Shown here: positions 44,501 through 55,275 of the stretch, piece by piece
How the letters are laid out: each line of letters starts with the position of its first letter
How positions within the stretch are numbered: the first letter of the stretch is position 1
From: Adiantum capillus-veneris
Lineage: Eukaryota > Streptophyta > Polypodiopsida > Polypodiales > Pteridaceae
Assembly (NCBI GenBank): GCA_014529385.2
Contig: CM043956.1
Span: forward strand, 62,338,620 to 62,402,619
Reading direction: 5' to 3'
DNA length: 64,000 nt
The notes under the pieces: generated by a model
What the model was told of the DNA's origin: nothing
Databases searched by the model: none
The model's input: the letters and a program-made list of their open reading frames with translations, nothing else
Position numbers and translations under genes: made by a program

Positions 44501-45115
44501 GCAGACAACGAGTCAACGGACAATTCAAGCGGAAACGAAGAAATTATAACGGATGTCCGATTTTATGATTTTCCGAACCAAACTAAACAACGCCAGAAAT
44601 GCTATAGAGCAAAGGGAAAAACAAAGGGGGTTAGAACCAATCCGATGCCTAGAATAAGAGGAAAACATCAATTCCTAATCCTAGTAAAGGCGGAAGATTG
44701 TGTTAAGGACAAGATTTCTGGAAGAATGAGAGGCAATGATCAAAAGAGCTTACGAAAAGACAAAAGAGGCTCAAGAAATCAAGTTCAAAGGAATGGAACG
44801 AAAACAGAAACAGAAAAATCAGAAAAGAACAAGCGCAACAGAGAACACACGGAGTCCAAGTTAGAACGTAGAAACAAGTACAGAGAGCTCAAGAAAACTC
44901 TGAAAGAAGTGTGGACGACAGAATTTGAGAGTGGAGAGAACGAAAAGGCCAAAATCAAGGAAAACATGGATGTTCCCTCTCACTATAGGAAATTCACAAT
45001 AAAGGATAGGAAGGTGGTATTAACCCAACCTATTCGAGAGAGAAGGGAGAACGAATCTTATGACGGACCGGAGGATGCAAAAAAAGTTGATCTAGCAGCT
45101 CCAGGTGAGACACCT
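41432..45115 (+). CDS. Gypsy B gag C-terminus and protease, truncated by insertion
   Basis: The frame continues gag (SLKKDLHLKACTSFEQVTRE), then a Ser-rich stretch and a WCAIEQKWTNHPTEEC zinc-like motif. Two tandem zinc knuckles with short spacing follow (CYKCGGDHLMNVC and CTECGVTHFIEDC, each Cys-x2-Cys-x3-His-x4-Cys), about 42,279-42,390. A Lys/Arg/Glu-rich coiled coil (LVEELKRTKDRLEKLE) follows. An aspartic protease with LDSGAGVAIA lies near 43,740 and NNYDIILGRPFMRQ near 43,950. After a long acidic then basic linker the frame meets gypsy A2 at 45,116, which adds three codons and a stop. It would be one polyprotein with the RT at 54,033 once the insertion is discounted. Confidence 0.88.
45111..45115. 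repeat. Target site duplication of gypsy A2 (left)
   Basis: CACCT precedes the LTR start TGTAACTTTT and recurs at 54,028-54,032 after the LTR end. The duplicate is perfect. Confidence 0.97.
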
Positions 45116-46709
45116 TGTAACTTTTAATGGCCTAAAATCTTATGTGTAGCGGAAATTAGCATGAACATAGTGGGCATTTCATTAGAATAGATTCCTAATG
45201 AGAATTACAAGAGTGCTTGGGTGGAGAGAGAGAGCAACAAAAAGCATAACACCTAGTTAGATAGCATCGACAATACTTTCAAAAGAGAGAGCAATTAAGC
45301 TATTGACAACAGTTGAGGACCGGATTTGCATGGAGCCGGTCCCCCCTCCAAAAGGCTTTGTATTATGGTTTCTCCCATCAAGAGAGACATTGTACAATAC
45401 AATTCTTTGTGTTCCTTCAAGACTAGCTAGTGCAATGAAGATGGAAGCTTCATACACCAAGCAAAACACTTAATCAAACACAACTTGAATTATCCCCGTT
45501 CTCAGACCCAAGACCTCACACACCTTCGAAGATGGTGAGAGCTAGCAGGGTATGAGAGTAGATTGAGAGGAAAAAGAAGTATCTTACGAGAAAGAAGTAC
45601 ATCTCCTCACATAATCACTCATATTAGCATAGCTTAGCTTAGTAATTAGCTTGGTAGAGAAGATGAGCATGCATTGAAGCTTGGCTCTTGGTTGGATTTG
45701 CATCCACATGCCAAGAGAGTGTTGATGTAGGCTTCTATCTCACAAGCTTGGAGTAGATGATGAGCTCTCCATTAAAGCTTGGGAGGAGATAGAGTATTTT
45801 CCCTTCACACATGGTCAAGTGTGAGAGTGTGTGTGTCAATGCCAAGCAAAAATCAGCCCCCCCCCTCTCTTGGGCGAGCCCTAGCTGCTAAATAAGTCTG
45901 GCCTTTGCCTCATTGGACCTCCCCAGGTCAAGCCAATAGGAATTAAGCAGCATAAGTGATAGCCTTTAGACATGTGTCCCCCTTTCCCCTTTTGTGAGAG
46001 CTTTAGGTAATTAAATAATTAAACTAAACTCTCATTGGACCCCTTTGCCTCCTGGCCAATAGGAATCAGGCAAGCCATGGGGCTCCTGAATGCTCATTGG
46101 ACCCCTTGGGAGACTGCCCAATAGTCTTCTAGGAGACTTAATTCTCATTGGTTTCTTTTATTAAATGTTTTTAAATTAATTAAACTAGATTTACTCTAGC
46201 TTAATTCTCATTGGTCCACTTCAAGGGTCTTCCAATAGGAATTGGGCACACCTTGTGGGCATCTGGCCTAGGGAGCTGACATGTGTCCCTCATTCCCTTT
46301 GTGTAAAGGGAGCCTGTGTGTGTGTGTGTGGATTTCTCTCTCATCCCCTAGCTTTGGGGCTTGCCCCCTCCCATGTAGGGATGTAGAAAGACTTTTTGGT
46401 CACACACTAAGCATCCAATTTTCCCTAGGGTTGACCTTTGGACACAACCTTTGAATTTTGGAACCTTAGCATTTTGGAAGTCTTAATGGGCTGAACCTTA
46501 GGGTCTTTTTGGCCCATTGTTTCACATGGCTCTTTTGCAGATGGCCCCCCCTTTGGATCCCTATTTTCCCTCCTTTGGATCCCTACTGTGGCCGGTCTGC
46601 TAACTTAACCAATATTCTAGCTTTTTCTCCCTTGGCACTTCCCCACATTAAATGATCAGTTTAATATGAGAAAATCATTTAGGAGAATTAGATATTGATT
46701 ATTATGACA
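45116..46709 (-). repeat. Gypsy A2 3' LTR
   Basis: 1,594 bp, plus-strand start TGTAACTTTTAATGG, end ATTATGACA. It has nine C at about 45,857 where the other copy has eight. Ten CCAAT/ATTGG boxes fall in 45,911-46,245. A short GT run lies near 46,315. Confidence 0.97.
45911..46245. promoter_or_regulatory. CCAAT-box cluster in gypsy A LTR
   Basis: Ten ATTGG or CCAAT pentamers, in both orientations, occur in about 335 bp (45,912; 45,933; 46,033; 46,055; 46,096; 46,118; 46,147; 46,210; 46,232; 46,241). They are often paired as cattgg followed by ccaatagg. CCAAT is the binding site of the NF-Y complex; use as an LTR enhancer is inference. The array is conserved in the other gypsy A LTRs. Confidence 0.6.
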
Positions 46710-46730
46710 TTACCTCTCTCTTGAAATCAT
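46710..46730 (-). other. Gypsy A2 polypurine tract
   Basis: On the minus strand, purine-rich TTTCAAGAGAGAGGTAA abuts the LTR start TGTCATAA. This is the expected plus-strand primer position. 46,731-47,067 is the element's 3' untranslated part. Confidence 0.6.
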
Positions 46731-47067
46731 AGTCGTCCTCGACTATGGTGTAGAGAAGATAAAGCATATGCATGAGTCCTTTTCTTAGCGGGTAGAGGAT
46801 CCCTATGTTACCCTACGACATCATTCCATAATGGATGACTAGTCCATTTGGCGCTTGAGAGCCTGAGGCTGCCGCAAGCATGTCTGCACATTAGTCCTAT
46901 CAGTCTTCCATAGTAGAGTGACAAGCTCTACTTTGGTGTTTGGGAGACGTCGTCCCCGCAAACTTGATCTAAGCATGCATACTACTTCATTTTTGTGCAC
47001 AAATAAAGAAAAAGAGAGTCTTATAAGACAAAAATTTTTGTTCATTTTTAACATTTTGTACATTTGC

Positions 47068-49362
47068 TTACTCTTGGGAAGCATTGTAAGCATTGACAAG
47101 GTTTAGGTTATCCTTTAATTGTATGCCTTGCATCCATCTAGCATCTTCAAAAGGATAATTCTTAAACTTAATAAGATATCGTCGGATAGTCTTACCGCCT
47201 CTTAATACCTTGTCTTCATGTCGGAGAATGGACTCGGGCTGCAGCACCTCCTCGTGGTCCTCGATCTCCGGTGGGTCTTCAATAGTTGGTTCTTGAGGTG
47301 GCTCTCCTTTGTAAGGCTTTAAGAGGCTCACATGAAAAGCATTGTGTATGAGCCAATGATTGGGCAACTTAAGTTGATAGGCCATCTCATTGATTGGCCT
47401 AAGAATCTGGAAGGGACCATAATACCTTTTTGCTAGTTTAGCATAGTACTTTTGGTGGCCCGTAGGATTCTTGCCCGTCGTGTGCCTTAATCGAGCCTTG
47501 GGAAACTTTAACAAGACCCAATCGTTTTCTTTAAAGGCTTGGGCTTTTCTGTGCTTGTCAGCAGCAGTCTTTTGCCTTTGCTGTGAGATAGAGATAGCAT
47601 CCTTAATCTTTTGGAAAGATTCTTGTAGGTCTCGGCTATACTCATCTGCAGCGAAGATCTTCCCATGTACCTTAAGTAGCAAGGGACTTTTTGATCTTCC
47701 CTCAATTACCTCGAAAGGTGCTTTTCCTGTAGAAGTATGTACAGTGTTATTGTAAGCATACTCTACTAAGGGTAAGTACTTCTCCCATTGGGATCTTTGA
47801 TCTACTTCCGTTACATAGGCTTTTAGTAGATCGAGAATGGTTAGGTTAGCTATTTCACTTTGGCCATCAGTTTGTGGATGATAGGCCGAAGAGAAGTTTA
47901 GCCTTGTTCCTAAATTCTCAAAGAGACCCTTCCAGAAATTACTGGTCATTCTAGGATCTCTATCCGACACTATGGACATTGGCAAGCCATGGTACTTGAA
48001 AATTTGTGAAATGAAGAGGGTTGCCATTTGATGGGCTTTGATAGTATTTTTGACAGGTATAAAATGAGCTTGTTTACTGAACCTGTCTACTATCGTCCAT
48101 ATTCCTGTATTCCCATGGATAGACTTAGGCAATCCAAAGATAAAATCCATGGATATGCTCTCCCACGGTGAATTAGGGATTGGCAAGGGTTGAAGCAATC
48201 CAAGTTGCTTCCCTCTATCAAATTTTGTCTTTTGACATACCACACATTTGGAAACATACTCGTGTATGTTCACTTTCATGGTAGGCCAATAGAAATATGT
48301 TTCAATTCCCTTTAGGGTAGACTGAATCCCTCTATGCCCTGCATATGGGGGAGCATGAGATTCATACATTACTTTCTCACGTAGTGAGCTAGTAACGCAT
48401 AGTCTATTGCCATAGAGAAGATAACCATCTTGTAAAGTAAATGGTTCTTCTTTCTTCCCTAATGCAAGGGCTGAAATCACATCTCTAAAATCGGGATCAA
48501 TAGCATACTCATCTATCATTGAAGATAGATCATTGTGAGTTGCTATGGAAACCGCATTCACTCTCGGGCGTCTTGAGAGTGCATCGGCTACTTGATTATG
48601 CTTGCCAGCAATGTGAGCAATATGAAAATGAAATTGCGAAAGGAAATTTGCCCACCTCATTTGTTTGTCGGAGAGCTTGGTCTGCGTCATGAAGTACTTA
48701 AGACTTTGGTGATCCGTTCGCAGAATGAAAGGAGTCCCCAATAAATAGTGCTTCCATGAGTCTAAGGCATGTAGAACTGCAAGGAGTTCTTTTTCGTATA
48801 TGCCTAGAGCTTGCTCAACAGGATCGAGCCTTCGACTCTCATAGCCTATGGCGTGCCCTTCTTGGAGTAGAACAGCCCCAAGGCAATCACCACAAGCATC
48901 ACATTGGACCTCAAATGGTTTTGAGAGATCCGGTAGTGTAAGCACAGGTTGAGAGATAAGCTTTTCTTTAAGCTTTTCGAAAGCATTGTTCTCCTTAGCA
49001 GACCACGTATACCTAACATTTTTCTTTGTTAGGTCATGTAATGGTCCCGCAATTTGTGAGAACTTTTCTATGAAGCGTCTATAGTATGCACACATACCTA
49101 TAAAGCTTCTTAGTTCATGAAGATTCCTTGGTTTAGGCCATCCTTTTATTACCTCTAACTTGGATGGATCCATTTGGATTCCATCTTGAGAGATAATGTG
49201 ACCTAAATATTGAATCTCTTGCAAGAAAAATTCACTTTTCTTTCGATTAACATAAAGTTTATTCTCTCTTAAAACTTGAAATATTACCTGGAGGTGTTGC
49301 TTGTGTTCCTCCAATGAATTAGAGTAGATGATAATATCATCAAAGAACACTCCAGTGAAGGT
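47068..49362 (-). CDS. Gypsy A2 pol second part: RT end, RNase H, integrase, chromodomain
   Basis: This follows a single TGA in the same frame as the upstream ORF. The RT catalytic pair is in FFDDIIIYS near 49,330. Next come RT thumb (YLGHIIS, GMCAYYRRF), RNase H (CDACGDCLGAVLLQEG; LRTDHQSLKYF), integrase zinc module (HRGIQSTLKG to CVVCQKTK, about 48,230-48,345) and integrase core (SMDFIFGLP near 48,150; SDRDPRM near 47,965; HPQTDGQSE near 47,870). A C-terminal domain with ILRHEDKVLRGGKTIRRYLI and FKNYPFEDARW (about 47,120-47,220) is chromodomain-like. Chromodomains of such integrases are known to bind histone marks and bias insertion. The frame is intact over 760 codons. Confidence 0.93.
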   Translation of the reverse strand, partial: TFTGVFFDDIIIYSNSLEEHKQHLQVIFQVLRENKLYVNRKKSEFFLQEIQYLGHIISQDGIQMDPSKLEVIKGWPKPRNLHELRSFIGMCAYYRRFIEKFSQIAGPLHDLTKKNVRYTWSAKENNAFEKLKEKLISQPVLTLPDLSKPFEVQCDACGDCLGAVLLQEGHAIGYESRRLDPVEQALGIYEKELLAVLHALDSWKHYLLGTPFILRTDHQSLKYFMTQTKLSDKQMRWANFLSQFHFHIAHIAGKHNQVADALSRRPRVNAVSIATHNDLSSMIDEYAIDPDFRDVISALALGKKEEPFTLQDGYLLYGNRLCVTSSLREKVMYESHAPPYAGHRGIQSTLKGIETYFYWPTMKVNIHEYVSKCVVCQKTKFDRGKQLGLLQPLPIPNSPWESISMDFIFGLPKSIHGNTGIWTIVDRFSKQAHFIPVKNTIKAHQMATLFISQIFKYHGLPMSIVSDRDPRMTSNFWKGLFENLGTRLNFSSAYHPQTDGQSEIANLTILDLLKAYVTEVDQRSQWEKYLPLVEYAYNNTVHTSTGKAPFEVIEGRSKSPLLLKVHGKIFAADEYSRDLQESFQKIKDAISISQQRQKTAADKHRKAQAFKENDWVLLKFPKARLRHTTGKNPTGHQKYYAKLAKRYYGPFQILRPINEMAYQLKLPNHWLIHNAFHVSLLKPYKGEPPQEPTIEDPPEIEDHEEVLQPESILRHEDKVLRGGKTIRRYLIKFKNYPFEDARWMQGIQLKDNLNLVNAYNASQE

Positions 49363-52017
49363 TCAATGAGGCCTGAACAGCTTCTCCATCAAGCGGTTGA
49401 ATGTGGCTGGTGCATTAGTCAAGCCAAAAGGCATGACAATGTATTCGTAAAGACCAAATGTAGTACGAAATGCGGTCTTTACAATGTCTTGATCAACTAT
49501 CCTTATTTGATGATAGCCACTTTTTAGGTCAATCCTACTGAAGTAGGTCGATCCTTGTAGCTTATCAAATAGGTCTTCTACCCGAGGAACGGGAAACCTA
49601 TTCTTGATAGTGATCCTATTTAGTGCTCTATAGTCGACACACATACGATATGTGTCGTCTTTCTTTTGCACTAATAGCACAGGTGAGCAAAATGGAGATG
49701 AGCTAGGCCTAACCATGCCCTTCTCAACTAAGTCATGCACTTGCCGCATAATCTCCTCTTGTTGAGCTTGAGAAACTCTATAAGGAGGTTTGTTAGGCGG
49801 TGAACTTCCTGGAAGAAGTTCAATTGCATGGTCGTCATTACCTCGTTTAGGAGGTAGCTCACAAGGGATGTCGTCAATAAAGACATCTTGAAACCCCTTG
49901 AGAAAATTGGATAACTCTAATTCCTTTTGGTTGCTTTTATTTTCTTTTGCTAAAGCATTAGGTTCATTTTGAGAATCTTTAACAAAAATCATGTACACGG
50001 AAATAGAGCTCTTTATTGACTTGTTGAAAGCTGGTGTATGTACAATGGGGATGGTGTTACCCATCTCCCTAGCATCTATATACATGTCCTTTTCCCTGAA
50101 CTTAAAGGAGATTCTCCTTTCAGGAAATTTAACATGGGCAGCCAGGCGGTCAAACCATGGTGCCCCTAGGATTACATCCTCATGCTTGAGAGGAGAGATA
50201 AAGAAGTCCTCTTTGTTCACATAGCCTTGGACATGAAGCCTCAATTTCCCGATTAAGGGAGTAACTGAAGCTTCTTGCCCCTTGAAGGCACTGTCTGCGG
50301 GTAGGATATCTCCCATCTCGTAGGATTGTATGCCTAGCTTGGTGGCTAACTCCATAGATATGAAATTGTGAGTAGAACCAGGGTCAAAGAGAATAAAAGC
50401 ATCATGTTCTCTTACCTTTCCCCAAGCATGGCATAGAGGAGATCCTTTGTGGTGAGTTTGATGAATCTCCTCCTCTTGGATTTCAACCAAAGAAGCTCTA
50501 GGAGGATCTTGGCGGTTGTTCTTTTGGGGACAAGCGCGGTACGCATGCCCTTGTTCGCCGCACTTGAAACACCGGTTATCTTTACGATAACGCTCAAGCT
50601 CTTCAAGAGAGAGTTTATTCTTTCCTTTGTAAACTCCCTTCTCTTTAGCTTTGTTGGAATTGCCCTTAGGAGACTTTTGGACATTGTCCTTCCCCTTAGG
50701 CTCATTGGAACCCTTGTTTTCCGGGGGCTTATTATTTCTTTTACCTCCTGTTTGGAAATTGATTCGCGAGGCCACCATAGTATGGTGTATTACCGCCGAT
50801 ATGGTACGTGGCCTTTGGGAGTTGACATACTCCGCCATTTCTTCGGTTAAGCCCGCACAAAATTGTTGCTTTTGCTCTCCAAAATCCAACTTTTTGAAGA
50901 CAGTGGCCTTGAGTTGTAGGTCCCAAAACTTGTCTACATATTTGTGGATGGATTCATTGGGAGAGAGCTTTAAGCTTCGCCATTCGGTGAGTACTTTGTC
51001 TTTGGCATCGGTGGCCAAAAACTGCTTCATAATGGAAGCTCTTAAAGCCTTCCATGTTCGTGGAGCTTCACCGTTGGCTCGTAGGCTAGACCACCATTGT
51101 CTGGCGGACTTTTGAAAGTGCATAGCTACATGGCGTAGCTTAGAGGACTCCGTGAAGCCCTCATCTCCAAACGCCGCATCGAATTGCTGGATAAAGGCCA
51201 AAACTTTGTCTGTAGCACCGAAGGTGCCATCATAGGTAAGGAAAGAGATGCTCTTCCCTCCCTCTTTGAATTTCTTCAGCTTGGACGACCTCTTCCATGC
51301 GGCATAGGATTTCCTATGGCCTCTTCTTTTTGATGGTTCAAAAGTTGCACCATCACTTTCTTCAGAAGATGAAGAATTTGAAGAAGGTGGAGAAGAGGGT
51401 GACCTCTTTCTCACCTTTTTCTTGTCTTGATCTTTGTCGTCTTCACCATAGCTTTCATAAGAGGAAGAGGATGAAGAAGATGGAGAAGAGGGTGTCCTCT
51501 TTCTCGCCTTTTTCTTCTCTTGCTTTTTATCATCCCTCTTTGAATTATGGCGTGGAGAAGAGTGTGATGGTCTTCTCCGCTTTGGTGGTGATGGAGAGCG
51601 TTTAGCCCGCCGTCTTCGTGGAGCCATCTCCGCCGAGGTGGCGGGAGACTCGCTTCTTTCTCGTTCCTTCGGTGGAGGCTCTTGAATTCTCCTTTGGGAA
51701 GGAGATGCATCATCCAGAAGTAAGTTCTTGAGCCCTTCATATGGATTCTCTTCTTCTTCCCGAATCGGAGAGAGACCTCTTTTGGTAGTCTCACAAGGAG
51801 GCTCCCTAGGTGTTCTCTCGTCATGGTGATGAGCTTGGAGAATCCCGTGAGCACGGAGCTGCCGTTGCACTTCACTTTGGAGAGATGGATTGCCCATGGC
51901 TTGTTGAAGCCTAGAAATAAGATAGTTAACAAGCATTGAAGCATCATTAGTAGCTTGCTCATGAGCAAAATCAAAGTTATCAACATTAATTTCACTCTCT
52001 TTACTATTGTCAGCCAT
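49363..52017 (-). CDS. Gypsy A2 gag-protease-RT first part (884 aa)
   Basis: Starts [11 protein letters not shown] at 52,017. Residues about 115-235 are very rich in Ser, Arg and Lys with SR-type runs and an internal duplication ([13 protein letters not shown] then [13 protein letters not shown], each followed by a Ser run). The gag core ([25 protein letters not shown]) is near residues 300-335. The zinc knuckle [14 protein letters not shown] is near residue 480, protease [10 protein letters not shown] near 544 (Pro in place of the usual Ser/Thr), and RT with [17 protein letters not shown] near 790 and [15 protein letters not shown] near 865. It ends at TGA 49,363-49,365, where gypsy A1 has CGA (Arg). 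The product would be particle protein plus enzymes. Confidence 0.94.
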   Translation of the reverse strand: MADNSKESEINVDNFDFAHEQATNDASMLVNYLISRLQQAMGNPSLQSEVQRQLRAHGILQAHHHDERTPREPPCETTKRGLSPIREEEENPYEGLKNLLLDDASPSQRRIQEPPPKERERSESPATSAEMAPRRRRAKRSPSPPKRRRPSHSSPRHNSKRDDKKQEKKKARKRTPSSPSSSSSSSYESYGEDDKDQDKKKVRKRSPSSPPSSNSSSSEESDGATFEPSKRRGHRKSYAAWKRSSKLKKFKEGGKSISFLTYDGTFGATDKVLAFIQQFDAAFGDEGFTESSKLRHVAMHFQKSARQWWSSLRANGEAPRTWKALRASIMKQFLATDAKDKVLTEWRSLKLSPNESIHKYVDKFWDLQLKATVFKKLDFGEQKQQFCAGLTEEMAEYVNSQRPRTISAVIHHTMVASRINFQTGGKRNNKPPENKGSNEPKGKDNVQKSPKGNSNKAKEKGVYKGKNKLSLEELERYRKDNRCFKCGEQGHAYRACPQKNNRQDPPRASLVEIQEEEIHQTHHKGSPLCHAWGKVREHDAFILFDPGSTHNFISMELATKLGIQSYEMGDILPADSAFKGQEASVTPLIGKLRLHVQGYVNKEDFFISPLKHEDVILGAPWFDRLAAHVKFPERRISFKFREKDMYIDAREMGNTIPIVHTPAFNKSIKSSISVYMIFVKDSQNEPNALAKENKSNQKELELSNFLKGFQDVFIDDIPCELPPKRGNDDHAIELLPGSSPPNKPPYRVSQAQQEEIMRQVHDLVEKGMVRPSSSPFCSPVLLVQKKDDTYRMCVDYRALNRITIKNRFPVPRVEDLFDKLQGSTYFSRIDLKSGYHQIRIVDQDIVKTAFRTTFGLYEYIVMPFGLTNAPATFNRLMEKLFRPH

Positions 52018-52434
52018 TCTAACAACTTTTAGGTGTAAACTTTTTAGGTGTACTTTGGCACTTCAAGCCCTAGTTGCTACTCCTCTTTACCCCTTTAGAA
52101 AAAGCACTCAAGCTACTGTACCCGCGGCTCGAATACCATTAATTGCAAGGAATAGAAGAGAGGGTCTTTCGACACCAAAACAGCACCGGCTCCTGTCAAG
52201 CTTCTAATAGCTCAATAGTGGTTAAGCCGTAGGCAAGCCCCGTAGGACTCCACTATTAAGACCATAGCTCTCGACGGTGATGCCCCGTTAACTGCACAAA
52301 GGCAGGCGCACTGCAAGGCTGAAAAATCCCTATTCTACTTACTCACAGGCAATTAATAATACCAACCATTTGTAGCTAGCTTGAGGACCTCCCTTCTTCA
52401 GCAAGAAAAGAGAAACCTTGAGCTCTGATACCCT
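52018..52434 (-). other. Gypsy A2 leader and primer binding site
   Basis: The 417-bp untranslated leader ends (minus-strand start) beside the 5' LTR. The minus strand reads GGGTATCAGAGCTC about one base inside the LTR, which matches the initiator-Met tRNA primer site TGGTATCAGAGC with the first base changed. The plus strand shows gagctctgataccc at 52,420-52,433. Confidence 0.8.
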
Positions 52435-54027
52435 TGTAACTTTTAATGGCCTAAAATCTTATGTGTAGCGGAAATTAGCATGAACATAGTGGGCATTTCA
52501 TTAGAATAGATTCCTAATGAGAATTACAAGAGTGCTTGGGTGGAGAGAGAGAGCAACAAAAAGCATAACACCTAGTTAGATAGCATCGACAATACTTTCA
52601 AAAGAGAGAGCAATTAAGCTATTGACAACAGTTGAGGACCGGATTTGCATGGAGCCGGTCCCCCCTCCAAAAGGCTTTGTATTATGGTTTCTCCCATCAA
52701 GAGAGACATTGTACAATACAATTCTTTGTGTTCCTTCAAGACTAGCTAGTGCAATGAAGATGGAAGCTTCATACACCAAGCAAAACACTTAATCAAACAC
52801 AACTTGAATTATCCCCGTTCTCAGACCCAAGACCTCACACACCTTCGAAGATGGTGAGAGCTAGCAGGGTATGAGAGTAGATTGAGAGGAAAAAGAAGTA
52901 TCTTACGAGAAAGAAGTACATCTCCTCACATAATCACTCATATTAGCATAGCTTAGCTTAGTAATTAGCTTGGTAGAGAAGATGAGCATGCATTGAAGCT
53001 TGGCTCTTGGTTGGATTTGCATCCACATGCCAAGAGAGTGTTGATGTAGGCTTCTATCTCACAAGCTTGGAGTAGATGATGAGCTCTCCATTAAAGCTTG
53101 GGAGGAGATAGAGTATTTTCCCTTCACACATGGTCAAGTGTGAGAGTGTGTGTGTCAATGCCAAGCAAAAATCAGCCCCCCCCTCTCTTGGGCGAGCCCT
53201 AGCTGCTAAATAAGTCTGGCCTTTGCCTCATTGGACCTCCCCAGGTCAAGCCAATAGGAATTAAGCAGCATAAGTGATAGCCTTTAGACATGTGTCCCCC
53301 TTTCCCCTTTTGTGAGAGCTTTAGGTAATTAAATAATTAAACTAAACTCTCATTGGACCCCTTTGCCTCCTGGCCAATAGGAATCAGGCAAGCCATGGGG
53401 CTCCTGAATGCTCATTGGACCCCTTGGGAGACTGCCCAATAGTCTTCTAGGAGACTTAATTCTCATTGGTTTCTTTTATTAAATGTTTTTAAATTAATTA
53501 AACTAGATTTACTCTAGCTTAATTCTCATTGGTCCACTTCAAGGGTCTTCCAATAGGAATTGGGCACACCTTGTGGGCATCTGGCCTAGGGAGCTGACAT
53601 GTGTCCCTCATTCCCTTTGTGTAAAGGGAGCCTGTGTGTGTGTGTGTGGATTTCTCTCTCATCCCCTAGCTTTGGGGCTTGCCCCCTCCCATGTAGGGAT
53701 GTAGAAAGACTTTTTGGTCACACACTAAGCATCCAATTTTCCCTAGGGTTGACCTTTGGACACAACCTTTGAATTTTGGAACCTTAGCATTTTGGAAGTC
53801 TTAATGGGCTGAACCTTAGGGTCTTTTTGGCCCATTGTTTCACATGGCTCTTTTGCAGATGGCCCCCCCTTTGGATCCCTATTTTCCCTCCTTTGGATCC
53901 CTACTGTGGCCGGTCTGCTAACTTAACCAATATTCTAGCTTTTTCTCCCTTGGCACTTCCCCACATTAAATGATCAGTTTAATATGAGAAAATCATTTAG
54001 GAGAATTAGATATTGATTATTATGACA
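52435..54027 (-). repeat. Gypsy A2 5' LTR
   Basis: 1,593 bp, identical by eye to 45,116-46,709 apart from one C in the run near 53,180. It carries the same CCAAT cluster and drives the minus-strand element. Confidence 0.97.
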
Positions 54028-54032
54028 CACCT
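54028..54032. repeat. Target site duplication of gypsy A2 (right)
   Basis: CACCT, partner of 45,111-45,115. Gypsy B coding sequence resumes immediately after it, in frame. Confidence 0.97.
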
Positions 54033-55275
54033 AGACCGGTGTACATAGCCACAGCTTTGTCTCCAGGCGAGGAAGAGAGACTTTTGAGTCTTCTCAGAGA
54101 GTATAGGGATGTGTTTGCATGGTCTTATAAGGACTTAAAGGGAGTTGACCCATCGATATGCCAACACACAATCCCACTAAAACAAGACGCAAAGCCTAGC
54201 AGACAGAGACCATACACATATAATGATACATTTGCTAAGCGAATCAAAGAAGAGATAGATAAGCTCATGGAAGCTGAATTCATATACGAAATTGAACACA
54301 CCGATTGGGTATCTCCGATTGTGGTAGTACCCAAGAAGAACGGAAAACTCAGAGTGTGTATCAACTTAAAGAAAGTGAATGCTGCAACAATCAGGGACAA
54401 TTATCCCCTGCCGATAACTGATCATGTTCTAGAGCGTGTATCAGGGAAAACAACATACTCTTTTCTTGATGGTTTTTCAGGATATAACCAGCTAGCCATA
54501 GCACTGGAAGATCAACATAAAACAGCTTTTGCAACGGAGTGGGGAATTTATGCTTATCGGGTTATGCCTTTTGGTCTAACCAATGCTCCCGCAACCTTCC
54601 AAAGGCTGATGACGCATGATTTCAAAGAATACTTAAGGTTGTTTCTAGAAATATACATGGATGACTTATGTGTACATTCTCTTCTGAGAGATGAGCATCT
54701 AGAACACCTAAGAAAAGTATTTGAGAAATGTAGGACATATCGCATTTGTCTCAATCCTGAGAAATGTGTGTTTATGGTCCGACAGGGCAGAATTCTGGGA
54801 CATATTGTCTCACAAAACGGAATATCCACGGATTTAGAGAAGATAAAAGTTATAGTGGATATGCCTAGACCAACCAATGCGAAACAAGTACAGAGCTTTA
54901 TGGGACATTGCGGATATTATAGACGATTCATTTACATGTACGCTATAATAGGCCAACCACTTTACAGGCTAATAGTGAACTTTGAATGGACAGAAGAGTG
55001 TGAGGAATCATTTAAGAAATTGAAAGAGGCACTCATTACTGCTCCAGTCTTAAAATCACCAGATTGGGAGAAGATATTCCATGTGCATATAGATGCTTCG
55101 GCATATGCAATAGGATGCATTCTGGCTCAGCTAGGAGAAGGAAACATGGATTTTTCTATCTGTTACGCCAGTCGACAGCTCAACAATGCAGAGAAGAATT
55201 ACACCACAACAGAGCGAGAAGGATTAGGAATGATATATGCTGTGAAGAAATTTCGGCATTATCTTCTAACAAGTT
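54033..55275 (+). CDS. Gypsy B reverse transcriptase and start of RNase H
   Basis: Continues the gypsy B polyprotein after the insertion, opening with RPVYIATALSPGEEE. RT motifs in order: [62 protein letters not shown], and EIYMDDLCVHS (YMDD, near 54,650). Then come GHIVSQNGI, GHCGYYRRFI and RNase H (HVHIDASAYAIGCILAQ; SRQLNNAEKNYTTTERE). The frame is lost near 55,270 within HYLL, and RNase H resumes in the next frame. The enzyme would copy element RNA into DNA in the particle. Confidence 0.92.

Larger units (their letters stand above)
45116..54027 (-). mobile_element. Gypsy A2: young full-length chromodomain Ty3/gypsy element
   Basis: This is an 8.9 kb minus-strand element with LTRs of 1,594 and 1,593 bp that appear identical except for one base in a C run, and a perfect CACCT duplication. 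Internal order (minus strand): primer site, leader, gag, protease, RT, RNase H, integrase, chromodomain. The coding region is intact except for one TGA. The chromodomain marks it as a chromovirus-type Ty3/gypsy element. Near-zero LTR divergence means a very recent insertion, later than the decay of gypsy A1. Confidence 0.97.

Noticed and set aside
50449-51115. Plus-strand frames of 133 and 154 codons
   Set aside because: They are antisense shadows of gypsy A2 gag.
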